DNA from: Piscibacillus halophilus | GTDB lineage: Bacteria > Bacillota > Bacilli > Bacillales > Alkalibacillaceae | Assembly: GCF_900110685.1 (NCBI RefSeq) | Contig: NZ_FOES01000008.1 | Location: 18,742 to 82,741 of the forward strand | Length of the DNA: 64,000 nucleotides | Direction: 5' to 3' | In this document: one piece after another, positions 18,325 through 27,143 of the stretch | How the letters are laid out: each line of letters begins with the position of its first letter | How positions within the stretch are numbered: the stretch's first letter is position 1 | Position numbers and translations under genes: made by a program | The notes under the pieces: model-generated | What the model saw: only the letters and a program-made list of their open reading frames with translations | The model's database searches: none | Told to the model about the DNA's origin: nothing

Positions 18325-18666
18325 CTAAATTAATGCTTCTTTTCCAAGTTCACCAGTTCGAATTCGATATACATTCTCGACTGGAGAGACAAAAATTTTC
18401 CCATCACCGACCTGACCTGTTGAGCAAGTGTCTAAAATGGTATTAACCAGCCCATTGACTTCATGGTCATCTACGACTAGCTCTACTTTAACTTTTGGAT
18501 AAAGCTTTACTTCATATTTTGTACCTCTAAACATGCCTTCTTGACCTTTTTGTTGGCCACATCCAGCAACTTCAGAAATCGTCATTCCTTTCACACCTTT
18601 TTGATCAAGTGTTTCCCTAAGTTCTTGAAACATCTCTGGGCGAATAATCGCTTCAATCTTTTTCAT
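18325..18666 (-). CDS. glnK: PII nitrogen regulatory protein
   Basis: The 113-residue PII protein has the N-terminal KKIEAIIRPE strand and the T-loop region FRGTKYEVKLYPKVKVELVV, including the tyrosine in KYEV at the classic modification position. The C-terminal block DGKIFVSPVENVYRIRTGE is standard. PII senses 2-oxoglutarate and ATP/ADP and binds AmtB. It precedes amtB in one operon (the nrgB-nrgA type arrangement, but with PII first). Two GlnR/TnrA boxes flank its predicted promoter. The call is secure. Confidence 0.96.
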   Translation of the reverse strand: MKKIEAIIRPEMFQELRETLDQKGVKGMTISEVAGCGQQKGQEGMFRGTKYEVKLYPKVKVELVVDDHEVNGLVNTILDTCSTGQVGDGKIFVSPVENVYRIRTGELGKEALI

Positions 18667-18688
18667 AAATAATCACCCCTATATATTT

Positions 18689-18705
18689 TGTTAACTTTCT
18701 TAACA
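18689..18705. promoter_or_regulatory. GlnR/TnrA box downstream of the glnK promoter
   Basis: TGTTA-N7-TAACA fits the TGTNAN7TNACA consensus exactly. It is centred about 20 bp downstream of the predicted glnK start, a position suited to repression. Confidence 0.78.
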
Positions 18706-18724
18706 TCTTATGTTATTAATATTT

Positions 18725-18753
18725 ATAATACGCATATTATTCAGAAAAATCAA
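18725..18753 (-). promoter_or_regulatory. Sigma-A type promoter of glnK-amtB
   Basis: On the minus strand TTGATT (18753-18748) and TATTAT (18730-18725) are 17 bp apart. It lies between the two GlnR/TnrA boxes. Confidence 0.65.
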
Positions 18754-18770
18754 CCGTTATTTTTAATTTA

Positions 18771-18787
18771 TGTAAGGAAAGTTAACA
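18771..18787. promoter_or_regulatory. GlnR/TnrA box upstream of the glnK promoter
   Basis: TGTAA-N7-TAACA is an exact fit to TGTNAN7TNACA. It is centred about 60 bp upstream of the predicted start, so it could act as a TnrA activation site. Confidence 0.78.
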
Positions 18788-18792
18788 TAAAT

Positions 18793-18817
18793 AAAAAAAC
18801 GCCCGAAAATTGGGCGC
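18793..18817 (-). terminator. Rho-independent terminator of the glutamate synthase-like gene
   Basis: CGCCC (18800-18804) pairs with GGGCG (18812-18816), and the A run at 18793-18799 is the minus-strand T-tail. It sits 18 bases beyond the stop of the gene at 18835. Confidence 0.8.
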
Positions 18818-18834
18818 CTTAAACTGGAATCATT

Positions 18835-20406
18835 TTATTGTTTATTAGTCATTAAGTGATTTTCATAAATGACATCATAAAGATCTTTATAAGAAACATG
18901 TTCATCTTTTAATTCGGTAGGTGATTCGAGGCCAGCAGCGGCAGCAATATTAAATAATCCTTCTCGAATCGAAATGACATAATTGGTCACACGATATGAC
19001 TTCTCTTCGATATCTAGAGCTTGCTGTAATTTTTTATCTGTGGTTGCAACACCAACTGGGCAGTGGTTAGTGTGACAAACTTGTGCCATAATACAACCAA
19101 CTGTCACCATGAAGGCTCTAGCCACTTGTACTAAGTCTGCACCTAGAGCTAAGGCAATAGCGATCCGATCAGGTGTAAACAATTTACCTGAGGCAATGAT
19201 TTTAACACGGTCCCGTACATCTTGATCTACTAGCGCTTGGTGTAAAATTGGGATAGCTGACTTGATAGGTAGACCGACACTATCGGCAAGCTCTTGGTAA
19301 GTTGCTCCAGTGCCGCCTTCACTACCATCAACCGAAATGAAGTCTGGAGATTGGCCAGTTTCCTTCATTATTTTAGCTAAATTGTCAATGTCGCTTTGTT
19401 GTCCAACGACTATTTTAATTCCTACTGGTTTTCCTGTGACGTCTCGTATTCGATCTATAAAATCCAACATTTCATAAACGTTATTAAACTCTTTGAATCG
19501 ATTAGGACTGTCGACTGTTTGATAAGGTTTAATGTTTCGAATCTCAGCGATTTCTTCAGTTACTTTCTCGGCTTCAACATGTCCTCCACGAGTTTTGGCT
19601 CCTTGTGCAAGCTTTAATTCGAAGGCTTTAATTTGTTTGATCTCTGACTTCTTCTTTAGTTCTTCCCAGGACATTTCTCCCTCTTGAGTTCGAACTCCGA
19701 ATAGACCTGGTCCGATTTGCATGATTAAGTCGACGTTTCCTTTTAAATGATATTCGGATACTCCTCCTTCGCCTGTATTCATCCATGTGCCGCCTGCTCG
19801 ACCGAGTCCAAGGGATAAAGCTGTAATGGCTCTGTCTCCCAAAGCCCCATAGCTCATCCCGGACATTCCGATCAGTCCTTTTGCGACGAAGGGATGTGTA
19901 CATTGCTCGCCTATGGTAACGGCGTATTGGTCATCTAAAAAGTAAGGTCCGCTTTCTTTTTGAATACGATATTCTCTGCGCGAGAAAAGATGTTCTTTTT
20001 CAATATAGTAAGCGTAAGTTTGAATTTTTTCTTTTTGATCAATCGCTAATTCTTCTGTTAACTTGGGAAACATCGTATTTTTTATGTAATAACCTGGTTG
20101 ATCAAAATCTCGCTGCGATCCAAATCCGACCATGCGTTTTTTGTATTTTGCCGGTAAGACAATATTTTGATAATCTTTTCTAGAAAAAGGTTTCCCGTCA
20201 TTATCCCCAGTAAAAAGGTACTGTCGTAATTCAGGTCCAATACTTTCGAAAAAGTAGCGCACCCTACCTATTAATGGATAGTTTTTTAATACAGAATGGC
20301 GTTTTTGATTGCGGTCTACAAAATAACTGTAAATCATGAAAACGCTAGGAACCAATAAAAAAGAAAGAATAATAATTAATAAAATTAATGATGCGATTTC
20401 TATCAT
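18835..20406 (-). CDS. FMN-binding glutamate synthase-related protein (YerD-like)
   Basis: This 523-residue protein has an N-terminal membrane segment (about 3-25), then a domain matching the FMN/[3Fe-4S] synthase domain of glutamate synthase. Visible parts include KGLIGMSGMSYGALGDRA near 183, SVDGSEGGTGATY near 363 and the cluster region CIMAQVCHTNHCPVG near 458, with three cysteines. It lacks the glutaminase domain of GltB, so ammonia-dependent glutamate formation is not certain. I place the start at the ATG at 20406, behind AGGGGGCGAG. It is monocistronic. B. subtilis YerD is the closest type I recall; physiological function is unclear. Confidence 0.85.
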   Translation of the reverse strand: MIEIASLILLIIILSFLLVPSVFMIYSYFVDRNQKRHSVLKNYPLIGRVRYFFESIGPELRQYLFTGDNDGKPFSRKDYQNIVLPAKYKKRMVGFGSQRDFDQPGYYIKNTMFPKLTEELAIDQKEKIQTYAYYIEKEHLFSRREYRIQKESGPYFLDDQYAVTIGEQCTHPFVAKGLIGMSGMSYGALGDRAITALSLGLGRAGGTWMNTGEGGVSEYHLKGNVDLIMQIGPGLFGVRTQEGEMSWEELKKKSEIKQIKAFELKLAQGAKTRGGHVEAEKVTEEIAEIRNIKPYQTVDSPNRFKEFNNVYEMLDFIDRIRDVTGKPVGIKIVVGQQSDIDNLAKIMKETGQSPDFISVDGSEGGTGATYQELADSVGLPIKSAIPILHQALVDQDVRDRVKIIASGKLFTPDRIAIALALGADLVQVARAFMVTVGCIMAQVCHTNHCPVGVATTDKKLQQALDIEEKSYRVTNYVISIREGLFNIAAAAGLESPTELKDEHVSYKDLYDVIYENHLMTNKQ

Positions 20407-20539
20407 TGACTCGCCCCCTAAATATATATATAATTCAAGCGTGAAAATAAAATAGAATGACTCTATAGTCTTTAGGTACCAATATATCACAATAGAATAC
20501 ATGAATCATACATGAATATAGAGTGAGAGAGGTATAGCA

Positions 20540-22336
20540 ATGGATAGTTTATTATTTATATTAATGTTAATTGGTGCTCTCGGAGTTTCCTCTCAATGGA
20601 TTGCGTGGCGTTTTCGTATGCCGGCTATCGTTGTGATGTCAGTGATGGGTTTGTTAGCAGGTCCAATCCTAGGTATTATAAGCCCGCAAGAAGATTTAGG
20701 TAGTATGTACAGCCCTCTAATTTCAATTGCGGTAGGGATTATATTATTCGAAGGAAGTCTAAATTTAGATTTCCGTGAAATTAAAGGACTCGGAAAACCA
20801 ATATTTCGTATTACAACGCTAGGGGCTTTCCTAGCGTGGATTATAGGTTCATTAGCTGCACACTATATTGCTGATTTATCCTGGGCGGTCGCTTTTGTTA
20901 TCGGTGGTATTTTCATCGTTACGGGACCAACTGTTATTTTACCATTATTACGACAAGCAAAACTAAAGCCCAGGCCAGCTGCGATCTTAAAATGGGAAGG
21001 GATTATTGTCGACCCATTTGGTGCTTTAGTCGCTGTTTTCGCTTTTGAGTTTGTAAAGTTTGTCACGATGGATACTGTAACATTTGCTACGATTCTAGCC
21101 TTCTTGGCCGGTTCATTACTCGGGGCTGCAATTGGTGCGTTCTTTGGTTATGGAATCGGTTGGATGTTCGAAAACGGTTATGTACCTGAATTTCTAAAGT
21201 CACCAGTTGTTCTTGCCAGCGTTGTCATGGCGTTTGCGTTAAGTGACACCGTTATGCATGAGACAGGATTATTGGCTGTGACAGTCATGGGGATGACAAT
21301 CGCCAATATGCATATTTCGTCTATTGGGGATATGCGTCACTTTAAGGAAAACATATCCATATTACTTATATCGGTTATCTTTATTATGTTAACTGCATCG
21401 TTAAATCGAGAAACGTTATTGTCGATTTTTGACTGGCATATTATTTTATTCATTTTAATTATGCTATTTGTGACTCGTCCATTAAGTATATTCTTATCAA
21501 CGATTAATACTGATTTACAATTTAAAGAAAAATTACTTGTTGGTTGGATTGCACCTCGCGGAATTGTGGCATTAACCGTTTCAGGTTATTTTGCGGGAGT
21601 ATTACTTGAAGCTGGATTTGATGATGCAGAGATCTTAACATCCTTAACATTTGGCCTAGTGTTTGCGACGGTTGTTGCTCACGGATTCTCATTAGGTTGG
21701 GTGGCCCGTCGATTGGGCTTATCAACAGAAAGTAAGCCAGGAGTACTCATTGTGGGCTCGAGTAAATTCTCTGTTAACTTAGCGAAAGTATTAGAAGATT
21801 TAAATATTCCAGTGTTAATTAGTGATTCCTCTTGGAGCCGTCTCTCTCACGCGAGAAGACTAGGTGTTCCTTATGAACATGGTGAAATCCTATCTGAGCA
21901 GACAGACTATCAGATCGATCTAACTCCTTATGAATATATGATTGGTCTGACGGAGTATGATTCATACAACACACTTGTGAGCTCAACTTTTATGCCGGCA
22001 TTTGGCCGCGAACATTTATTCCAGTTGCCTTTACAAGTGAATCAAGGGGATCATTTGGAAGACGTTAGCAAGCACATCAGTGGACGCTTATTATTTGAAG
22101 AAGGAGCTAACTGGAGTGCCTTAAATGAAAAAATCAATAAAGGATTCTTGTTCAAGAAAACGACGATTACACAGAAATATACGTACAATCAATTCTTGAA
22201 AGATCTTGATTCAGAAAGCGTATTGCTCTTTATTCTAAGGAAGTCAGGTAATATTGACTTCTTTACTCCGAAAAGCGAAATTCGTCCTGAAGCAGGCGAC
22301 ACTGTTGTATCTTTGCAAAAACCTGTCCAAAATTAA
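20540..22336 (+). CDS. Cation:proton antiporter, NhaP/CPA1-like, with C-terminal nucleotide-binding region
   Basis: The 598-residue protein has about 12 membrane segments in the first 400 residues, with the CPA motifs GPTVILPLL near 130 and EGIIVDPFGALVAVFAFE near 155. The last ~200 residues are soluble and start with a Rossmann-like GVLIVGSSKFSVNLA, similar to an RCK/TrkA-N domain, followed by a TrkA-C-like region. It probably exchanges Na+ or K+ for H+; which ion is not clear from sequence. Such proteins matter in salt or alkaline habitats. GAGAGAGG precedes the ATG, and a terminator follows. Confidence 0.85.
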   Translation: MDSLLFILMLIGALGVSSQWIAWRFRMPAIVVMSVMGLLAGPILGIISPQEDLGSMYSPLISIAVGIILFEGSLNLDFREIKGLGKPIFRITTLGAFLAWIIGSLAAHYIADLSWAVAFVIGGIFIVTGPTVILPLLRQAKLKPRPAAILKWEGIIVDPFGALVAVFAFEFVKFVTMDTVTFATILAFLAGSLLGAAIGAFFGYGIGWMFENGYVPEFLKSPVVLASVVMAFALSDTVMHETGLLAVTVMGMTIANMHISSIGDMRHFKENISILLISVIFIMLTASLNRETLLSIFDWHIILFILIMLFVTRPLSIFLSTINTDLQFKEKLLVGWIAPRGIVALTVSGYFAGVLLEAGFDDAEILTSLTFGLVFATVVAHGFSLGWVARRLGLSTESKPGVLIVGSSKFSVNLAKVLEDLNIPVLISDSSWSRLSHARRLGVPYEHGEILSEQTDYQIDLTPYEYMIGLTEYDSYNTLVSSTFMPAFGREHLFQLPLQVNQGDHLEDVSKHISGRLLFEEGANWSALNEKINKGFLFKKTTITQKYTYNQFLKDLDSESVLLFILRKSGNIDFFTPKSEIRPEAGDTVVSLQKPVQN

Positions 22337-22342
22337 TAATGA

Positions 22343-22373
22343 CCTAGCCGTTTATTAACGGCTAGGTTTTTTT
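22343..22373 (+). terminator. Rho-independent terminator
   Basis: A perfect 10-bp stem (22343-22352 with 22357-22366) is followed by seven T. It ends the antiporter transcript. Confidence 0.92.
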
Positions 22374-22781
22374 GGTATTCTGGACGAAATGGATTAATGA
22401 TTTATGAGGCTTTTTTCATGAAGACTAAATTCTCATTATTACGAAAATATGTTTTGCAGGATTTGGTAAAGGGTATATAGAAGTAGAGGTTATGCGAAGA
22501 AATTTTCATAATATAATAATTGATGTTATATTTTGGGGGTTTTATGAACTTTTCCGACATATTGTGAGGATTTGTAACTATTACGAAGGATATAAGAAGT
22601 AAATAGAGGATAATAATTTTATAGTTCAAGACATAAGTTTATAGAAAAGATAATTCTATTATATCCGATTATACCGAGTTTGTGTGATAGTTGTTTTTTT
22701 AGATATCATTAAATAGACAAGTCATGGAATTTTCAAAAAATGATGGATAGATGTGTACCTGACCTGGAGGGGAGGACAAAA
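22374..22781. other. AT-rich intergenic stretch before the TRAP operon
   Basis: About 400 bases without a supported gene. A reverse-strand 75-codon frame (22629-22402) has no ribosome binding site and AT-driven composition, so I do not accept it. The TRAP promoter must lie here, but I see no hexamer pair good enough to name. Confidence 0.5.
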
Positions 22782-23366
22782 GTGAATATAGTAAAAGTAA
22801 TCTTTCAAAAAGTCGATCGGGCTTTTATGAAGTTGGAAGAATTTATCTTAAGTTTTTCCATTATTTTAATTGCAATTATGATTGTGGGGAATGTTATTGC
22901 TCGTGAAGTATTTAATTCTGGAGCGTTTTACTTTGCATATGAAGTAAGTAAATTTGCGATTGTGATTGCTACTTTTATGGGAATTGGCTATGCTGCGCGA
23001 AAAGGTCGTCATATTAGTATGTCAGCATTTTATGACTTTGCGCCGTTTAAAGTACGAAAAGTTATGATGATTATCATTAATTTTGTAACAGCCATCATCA
23101 TGTTTGTAATGGCTTATTATACATATCAATACGTAATGTTTGAATATAACACTGGAGCTATTACGACTTCATTACAATTACCAAGGTATTTAATGGCTGT
23201 TTTTCTACCAATTGGATTTCTCGTGGCAGGAATTCAGTTTTTACGTAATACCTTTGTAAACTTTACGAAGAAAGCGTCAGATAAGGTTTATTTAGGTACG
23301 GATGCGGTCGATTATAACGATGACAAAGATAAGGACGTTAAATTAGAAGATATTTCTTCTATATAA
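22782..23366 (+). CDS. TRAP transporter small membrane subunit (DctQ type)
   Basis: This 194-residue protein has four predicted membrane segments and the DctQ pattern, including FYFAYEVSKFAIVIATFMGIG near residue 47 and ARKGRHISM near 69. In TRAP systems the Q and M subunits import organic acids delivered by a binding protein using a Na+ gradient. I choose GTG 22782, which follows GGAGGGGAGG; the upstream ATG at 22740 precedes this site. The large subunit gene follows 27 bases later. The last 30 residues are an acidic cytosolic tail. The call is good. Confidence 0.86.
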   Translation: MNIVKVIFQKVDRAFMKLEEFILSFSIILIAIMIVGNVIAREVFNSGAFYFAYEVSKFAIVIATFMGIGYAARKGRHISMSAFYDFAPFKVRKVMMIIINFVTAIIMFVMAYYTYQYVMFEYNTGAITTSLQLPRYLMAVFLPIGFLVAGIQFLRNTFVNFTKKASDKVYLGTDAVDYNDDKDKDVKLEDISSI

Positions 23367-23393
23367 CAAAGAAAAAGTGGAGAGGACAATAGT

Positions 23394-24668
23394 ATGTTAA
23401 CTACTTTAATTACCATTATGGCCATATTCTTACTGTTGAACTTCCCGATGATGATCCCTTTAATTTTAGGGCCATTAATCGTCATGTTAGTTTATAATTC
23501 AACAGTAACAATGGACTTACTGATGGGGCAATTATTAACCGGCATTGAATCTCCAGTGCTATTATGTGTACCGCTATTTATTTTTGCGGCAGACATAATG
23601 ACGGCTGGTAAAACGTCTGAACGTTTACTTGATTTCGTCGGTGCTTTCGTTGGTCATATTCGTGGTGGTTACGCCGTCACAACAGCAGCTTCTTGTACAA
23701 TGTTTGGTGCCATTTCTGGGTCAACGCAAGCAACGGTTGTTGCAGTTGGTCGACCGATGAGAGAACGTTTATTAAAAGTTGGTTATAAGGACTCGAGTGC
23801 CATGGCTTTAATTATTAACTCGAGTGATGTTGCTTTGTTGATCCCACCTAGTATTGGGATGATTATTTACGCATTAGCAGCTGGATCTGGAGTATCTGTT
23901 GGTGATTTATTTATTGCAGGGATTATTCCAGGTATTATCGTCTTTTTAGCATTTGCTACATATAGTATCGTTTATGCAAAAGTAAAAGACATTCCATTGG
24001 CTCCGAAAGCCAATTGGTCCGAAAGATTTAAATACTTTAGAAAAGCATTATTACCATTAGGTTTTCCCATACTAATTGTTGGTGGGATTTATAAAGGTTG
24101 GTTTACACCTGTTGAAGCATCAGGGATATCAGTGCTTTATGCATTAATTTTAGAGGTGTTAATTTATAGAACAATTCCGTTTAAGAAAATTCCTAGTATT
24201 GCATTATCAACAGGCTTAGTCACATCAGCTGTATTTATTCTAGTTGCTGGTGGACAGTTATTTACTTGGGTGTTAGGTTATGCTCAAATTCCACAGCAGA
24301 TTACTGAAGCTGTATTAGGATCTGATCCAAGTGCTTTATATGTATTAATTATCGTAAGTATATTCTTCTTTATTGGGTGTATGTTTGTTGACCCGATTGT
24401 GGTTATACTAATCTTAACTCCAATCTTTGTGCCGGCAGCTACAGCAGCAGACGTTAACTTGATACATTTAGGAATCATTGTTACGTTCCAGGCAGCATTA
24501 GGGTCAGCCACACCACCTTTTGGCGTGGATATCTTTACAGCCAGTGCGGTGTTTAAAAAACCTTATTGGGAAGTTATTAAGAGTACACCGCCATACATCA
24601 TTATGTTATTAGCGATTGGAGCATTGTTAATTCTCTTCCCAGAACTATCATTAGTTCTAATTGATTAA
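23394..24668 (+). CDS. TRAP transporter large membrane subunit (DctM type)
   Basis: This 424-residue subunit has about 12 membrane segments. Typical DctM features include SPVLLCVPLFIFAADIM near residue 51, the GAISGSTQATVVAVG motif near 104, the mid-protein SSDVALLIPPSIGMIIYA and the late GSATPPFGVDIF. It forms the substrate channel with the small subunit upstream. GGAGAGGA precedes the ATG. The binding-protein gene follows 61 bases later; the order Q-M-P is less common than P-Q-M. The substrate is probably a carboxylate, but sequence does not specify it. Confidence 0.92.
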   Translation: MLTTLITIMAIFLLLNFPMMIPLILGPLIVMLVYNSTVTMDLLMGQLLTGIESPVLLCVPLFIFAADIMTAGKTSERLLDFVGAFVGHIRGGYAVTTAASCTMFGAISGSTQATVVAVGRPMRERLLKVGYKDSSAMALIINSSDVALLIPPSIGMIIYALAAGSGVSVGDLFIAGIIPGIIVFLAFATYSIVYAKVKDIPLAPKANWSERFKYFRKALLPLGFPILIVGGIYKGWFTPVEASGISVLYALILEVLIYRTIPFKKIPSIALSTGLVTSAVFILVAGGQLFTWVLGYAQIPQQITEAVLGSDPSALYVLIIVSIFFFIGCMFVDPIVVILILTPIFVPAATAADVNLIHLGIIVTFQAALGSATPPFGVDIFTASAVFKKPYWEVIKSTPPYIIMLLAIGALLILFPELSLVLID

Positions 24669-24729
24669 AGTTATAAAGTGTGTTTCAAAAGCACTTTAAA
24701 TAAAATTATTACAAAATTATTAGGGGGTA

Positions 24730-25878
24730 ATGGTTATTTTTAACAAGAAGCTTTTAGTAATGTTAATTGCAATCCTTTCACTAGGCTTATTCTTAGCCGC
24801 TTGTGGTGGTGGAGATAGTGAAGAAAGTACTGGTGGCGAAGAAGCTAACGGTGGAGAAGAAGCTAACGGTGGAGAAGAATCAAACGAAGAGTCTGAAGGT
24901 GAGTCAAGCGAAGGCTCTGGCGATGGTGAATTTGAAGAACAAGAATGGCAAATCGTAACTGAGGAGCTTCAAGGTGAAGTTCAGTACGAATATGCGGCAG
25001 AATTTGCTAGCCGTATTGAAGAAAAAACAGATGGAGCAATCACTGTTGAGCCTTTAGAATATGGGGCATTAGGTAGTGAGGTTAACCAAGCACAGCTTTT
25101 ACAACAAGGCGGTGTTGAAATGGCCGTTATGTCACCGGGTTTCACAGGAGGACAGGTGCCTGATGGACAAATTTTCTCTCTACACTATTTCTTCCCGGCA
25201 GACCCTGAATTAACTCAGGAAGTATTAACAAATAGTGAAGCTTTAAATACAGATTTAAGAGCAAAATATGAAGAGCATAATATTTCACCTTTATCTTTCT
25301 GGACGGAAGGATCCATGGCTTGGACTAGTAATGTAGGTATTGAGTCACCTTCTGATTGGGAAGGTCTAAACATGCGTGTTCAAGAGTCGCCACTAATGCG
25401 TGAGACTTATGACGCGTATGGTGCAACTGTACAGTCGTTAAGCTGGGGTGAGCTATACACAGCTTTAGACCGTGAAACAGTTGACGCACAGGAAAACCCA
25501 CTATTCTTTATTGAATCAGCAAGTTTCCACGAAGTACAAGATACGGTTACCATTTCGAACCATAATAACTATATTGCCATGACGACTGTTAATACGGATT
25601 GGTATAATGGCCTTTCAGATGCCGAAAAAGATTTAATTGATGAAACAGTCGCAGAAATGCAAGAATGGGTATTCGATGAGCAGAAGCAACAAAACGAAGC
25701 AGGTCTTCAAGCAATTGAAGAAGACACTGAAATTATCCGTCTAACAGATGAGCAGATTGCTGAGTTTAAAGAAGCAGCTGAACCTGTTCACGAATTCTAC
25801 CGAAATGAAGTAGAAGGAATCGATCCAGACTTATATGACAAGTTAAAAGAAGAAATTGCTGAAATTACAGGTGAATAA
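24730..25878 (+). CDS. TRAP transporter solute-binding lipoprotein (DctP type)
   Basis: The 382-residue protein has a lipoprotein signal with lipobox LAAC near residue 25, so it is anchored to the outer face of the membrane. An acidic Gly/Glu/Ser linker of about 40 residues contains three near-copies of GGEEANG. The DctP domain follows, with MRVQESPLMRE near residue 217 and the WGELYTALDRETVDAQENP motif near 238, including the arginine that binds substrate carboxylates. AGGGGG is unusually close to the ATG. The acidic linker fits a salt-adapted surface protein. A terminator follows. Substrate unknown. Confidence 0.9.
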   Translation: MVIFNKKLLVMLIAILSLGLFLAACGGGDSEESTGGEEANGGEEANGGEESNEESEGESSEGSGDGEFEEQEWQIVTEELQGEVQYEYAAEFASRIEEKTDGAITVEPLEYGALGSEVNQAQLLQQGGVEMAVMSPGFTGGQVPDGQIFSLHYFFPADPELTQEVLTNSEALNTDLRAKYEEHNISPLSFWTEGSMAWTSNVGIESPSDWEGLNMRVQESPLMRETYDAYGATVQSLSWGELYTALDRETVDAQENPLFFIESASFHEVQDTVTISNHNNYIAMTTVNTDWYNGLSDAEKDLIDETVAEMQEWVFDEQKQQNEAGLQAIEEDTEIIRLTDEQIAEFKEAAEPVHEFYRNEVEGIDPDLYDKLKEEIAEITGE

Positions 25879-25884
25879 TAATGT

Positions 25885-25920
25885 GGCCAGGTTTTCACAA
25901 CCTGGCCTATTTATTTTTAA
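25885..25920 (+). terminator. Rho-independent terminator of the TRAP operon
   Basis: A perfect 9-bp stem (25885-25893 with 25899-25907) is followed by TATTTATTTTT. Confidence 0.88.
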
Positions 25921-25924
25921 AGGA

Positions 25925-25953
25925 TTGACACTTAAGGATGATCAACTTATAAT
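25925..25953 (+). promoter_or_regulatory. Sigma-A promoter of the riboswitch-TerC transcript
   Basis: TTGACA (25925-25930) and TATAAT (25948-25953) are perfect consensus hexamers with a 17-bp spacer. The start near 25960 lies just before the riboswitch. Confidence 0.88.
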
Positions 25954-25978
25954 TAATAATACAAACATATACTTCTCC

Positions 25979-26071
25979 AAAGGGGAGTAGCTTAATACGT
26001 TATAGTCGTCATGACGAGGGAAATTCTCCGGCTGTAACGGCAACGTTATAAATGTTGTAAGCGAGACCTTT
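25979..26071 (+). ncRNA. yybP-ykoY manganese riboswitch
   Basis: The AGGGGAGTAGC stretch at the 5' end, GTCGTCATGACG in the middle, GGCTGTAACGGC and the 3' AAGCGAGACC are hallmarks of the yybP-ykoY element, which binds Mn2+. The 5' AAAGG (25979-25983) can pair with CCTTT (26067-26071) to close helix P1. CCTTT is also part of the following terminator's 5' arm, so ligand-stabilised P1 should prevent termination. The downstream gene is a TerC-family exporter, the usual partner. Confidence 0.9.
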
Positions 26072-26106
26072 ACGCGAACGGTGATTGCGTAAAGGTTTTT
26101 TATATT
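26066..26106 (+). terminator. Riboswitch expression-platform terminator
   Basis: ACCTTTACGC (26066-26075) pairs with GCGTAAAGGT (26087-26096), followed by TTTTTTATATTTT. Its 5' arm overlaps the riboswitch P1 strand, so the two structures are mutually exclusive. Confidence 0.88.
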
Positions 26107-26110
26107 TTAT

Positions 26111-26150
26111 AAGCCTTGATCGCAATTTCGCGGTAAAGGCTTTTTTATTT
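26111..26150 (+). terminator. Second hairpin with T-tail before the TerC gene
   Basis: AAGCCTT (26111-26117) pairs with AAGGCTT (26136-26142), with a small inner CGC/GCG helix, followed by TTTTATTTT. It follows the first riboswitch terminator by 5 bases and lies 100 bases before the coding start. Confidence 0.65.
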
Positions 26151-26254
26151 TGGGTAAACATATTAAAACATCTAGTGTAGCTAACAAATAAAATTTTCCG
26201 TATAAAAAGCCTATGTTTGTATTCAAACTACAAAGGTAAGGGAGCGATTGTGAA

Positions 26255-27052
26255 ATGGATGCAGGATTATTACTTGAATATGGATGGGTACTACTCGTAT
26301 TAATAGCTTTAGAAGGAGTTTTAGCAGCAGATAACGCACTAGTATTAGCTATTATGGTCAAACACCTGCCAGAAAAAGAACGTAAAAAAGCGTTATTTTA
26401 TGGTTTATTTGGAGCATTTGTATTACGTGTCGGGTCTTTATTTATCATTTCGTTCTTAGTTGATGTATGGCAGGTTCAGGCTTTAGGTTCAGCGTACTTA
26501 TTATACATTGCGATTAATCATTTGATTAAGAAACGGCTTAAAAAGAGGGAAAAGGATACCCCTGAAGAAGCGGACGCCAAGAAGGATACTAAAGGTACAG
26601 GTTTTTGGATGACCGTTGCAAAAGTGGAATTCGCGGATATTGCTTTTGCTGTCGACTCTATTTTAGCAGCCGTCGCTTTAGCAATGGCGTTACCATCAAC
26701 CCCATTACCTCAAATTGGTGGCATGGATGGTGGTAAATTCTTAGTCGTTTTAATGGGTGGTTTAATCGGGGTTATTATTATGAGGTTTGCGGCAACATAC
26801 TTTGTTAAGTTATTGAAGAAACGACCTGGATTGGAAACAGCAGCCTTTCTCATCGTTGGTTGGGTAGGGATTAAATTGGCAGTTATTACCTTATCGCATG
26901 AAGATATCGGCTTAATACCATATGATTTTGCTCATTCGACTTGGTGGAAATTAGCGTTCTATATCGTACTAGTCACGATCGCTGTTATTGGATGGTTCTC
27001 TTCTGGAAAACAAGAAATTGATGAGGAGGAAATCGAACAGATCAAAGAATAA
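26255..27052 (+). CDS. TerC family membrane protein, probable Mn2+ exporter (YkoY-like)
   Basis: This 265-residue protein has 7-8 membrane segments and the TerC signatures LEGVLAADNALVLA near residue 20 and EFADIAFAVDSILAA near 126, each with acidic residues that line the cation path. YkoY-type TerC proteins export manganese, notably to metallate exported enzymes. The yybP-ykoY riboswitch upstream strongly supports manganese control. AAGGGAG lies about 12 bases before the ATG, slightly far. A terminator follows at 27063. The family is certain; Mn2+ as substrate follows from the family and the riboswitch. Confidence 0.9.
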   Translation: MDAGLLLEYGWVLLVLIALEGVLAADNALVLAIMVKHLPEKERKKALFYGLFGAFVLRVGSLFIISFLVDVWQVQALGSAYLLYIAINHLIKKRLKKREKDTPEEADAKKDTKGTGFWMTVAKVEFADIAFAVDSILAAVALAMALPSTPLPQIGGMDGGKFLVVLMGGLIGVIIMRFAATYFVKLLKKRPGLETAAFLIVGWVGIKLAVITLSHEDIGLIPYDFAHSTWWKLAFYIVLVTIAVIGWFSSGKQEIDEEEIEQIKE

Positions 27053-27062
27053 GTAGAAAAAA

Positions 27063-27090
27063 GAGCTAACCTTTTGGGTTAGTTCTTTTT
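27063..27090 (+). terminator. Rho-independent terminator of the TerC gene
   Basis: A 9-bp stem (27063-27071 with 27077-27085, one G-U pair) ends in TTTTT, 11 bases after the stop codon. Confidence 0.82.
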
Positions 27091-27143
27091 ATGTCGTACC
27101 CCTCATATAATAATACAACGACTAATGCTACGGGGGGCCATTT

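Noticed and set aside
22402..22629. 75-codon reverse-strand frame with a signal-like N-terminus
   Set aside because: TTG start without a ribosome binding site, AT-driven composition and no context.
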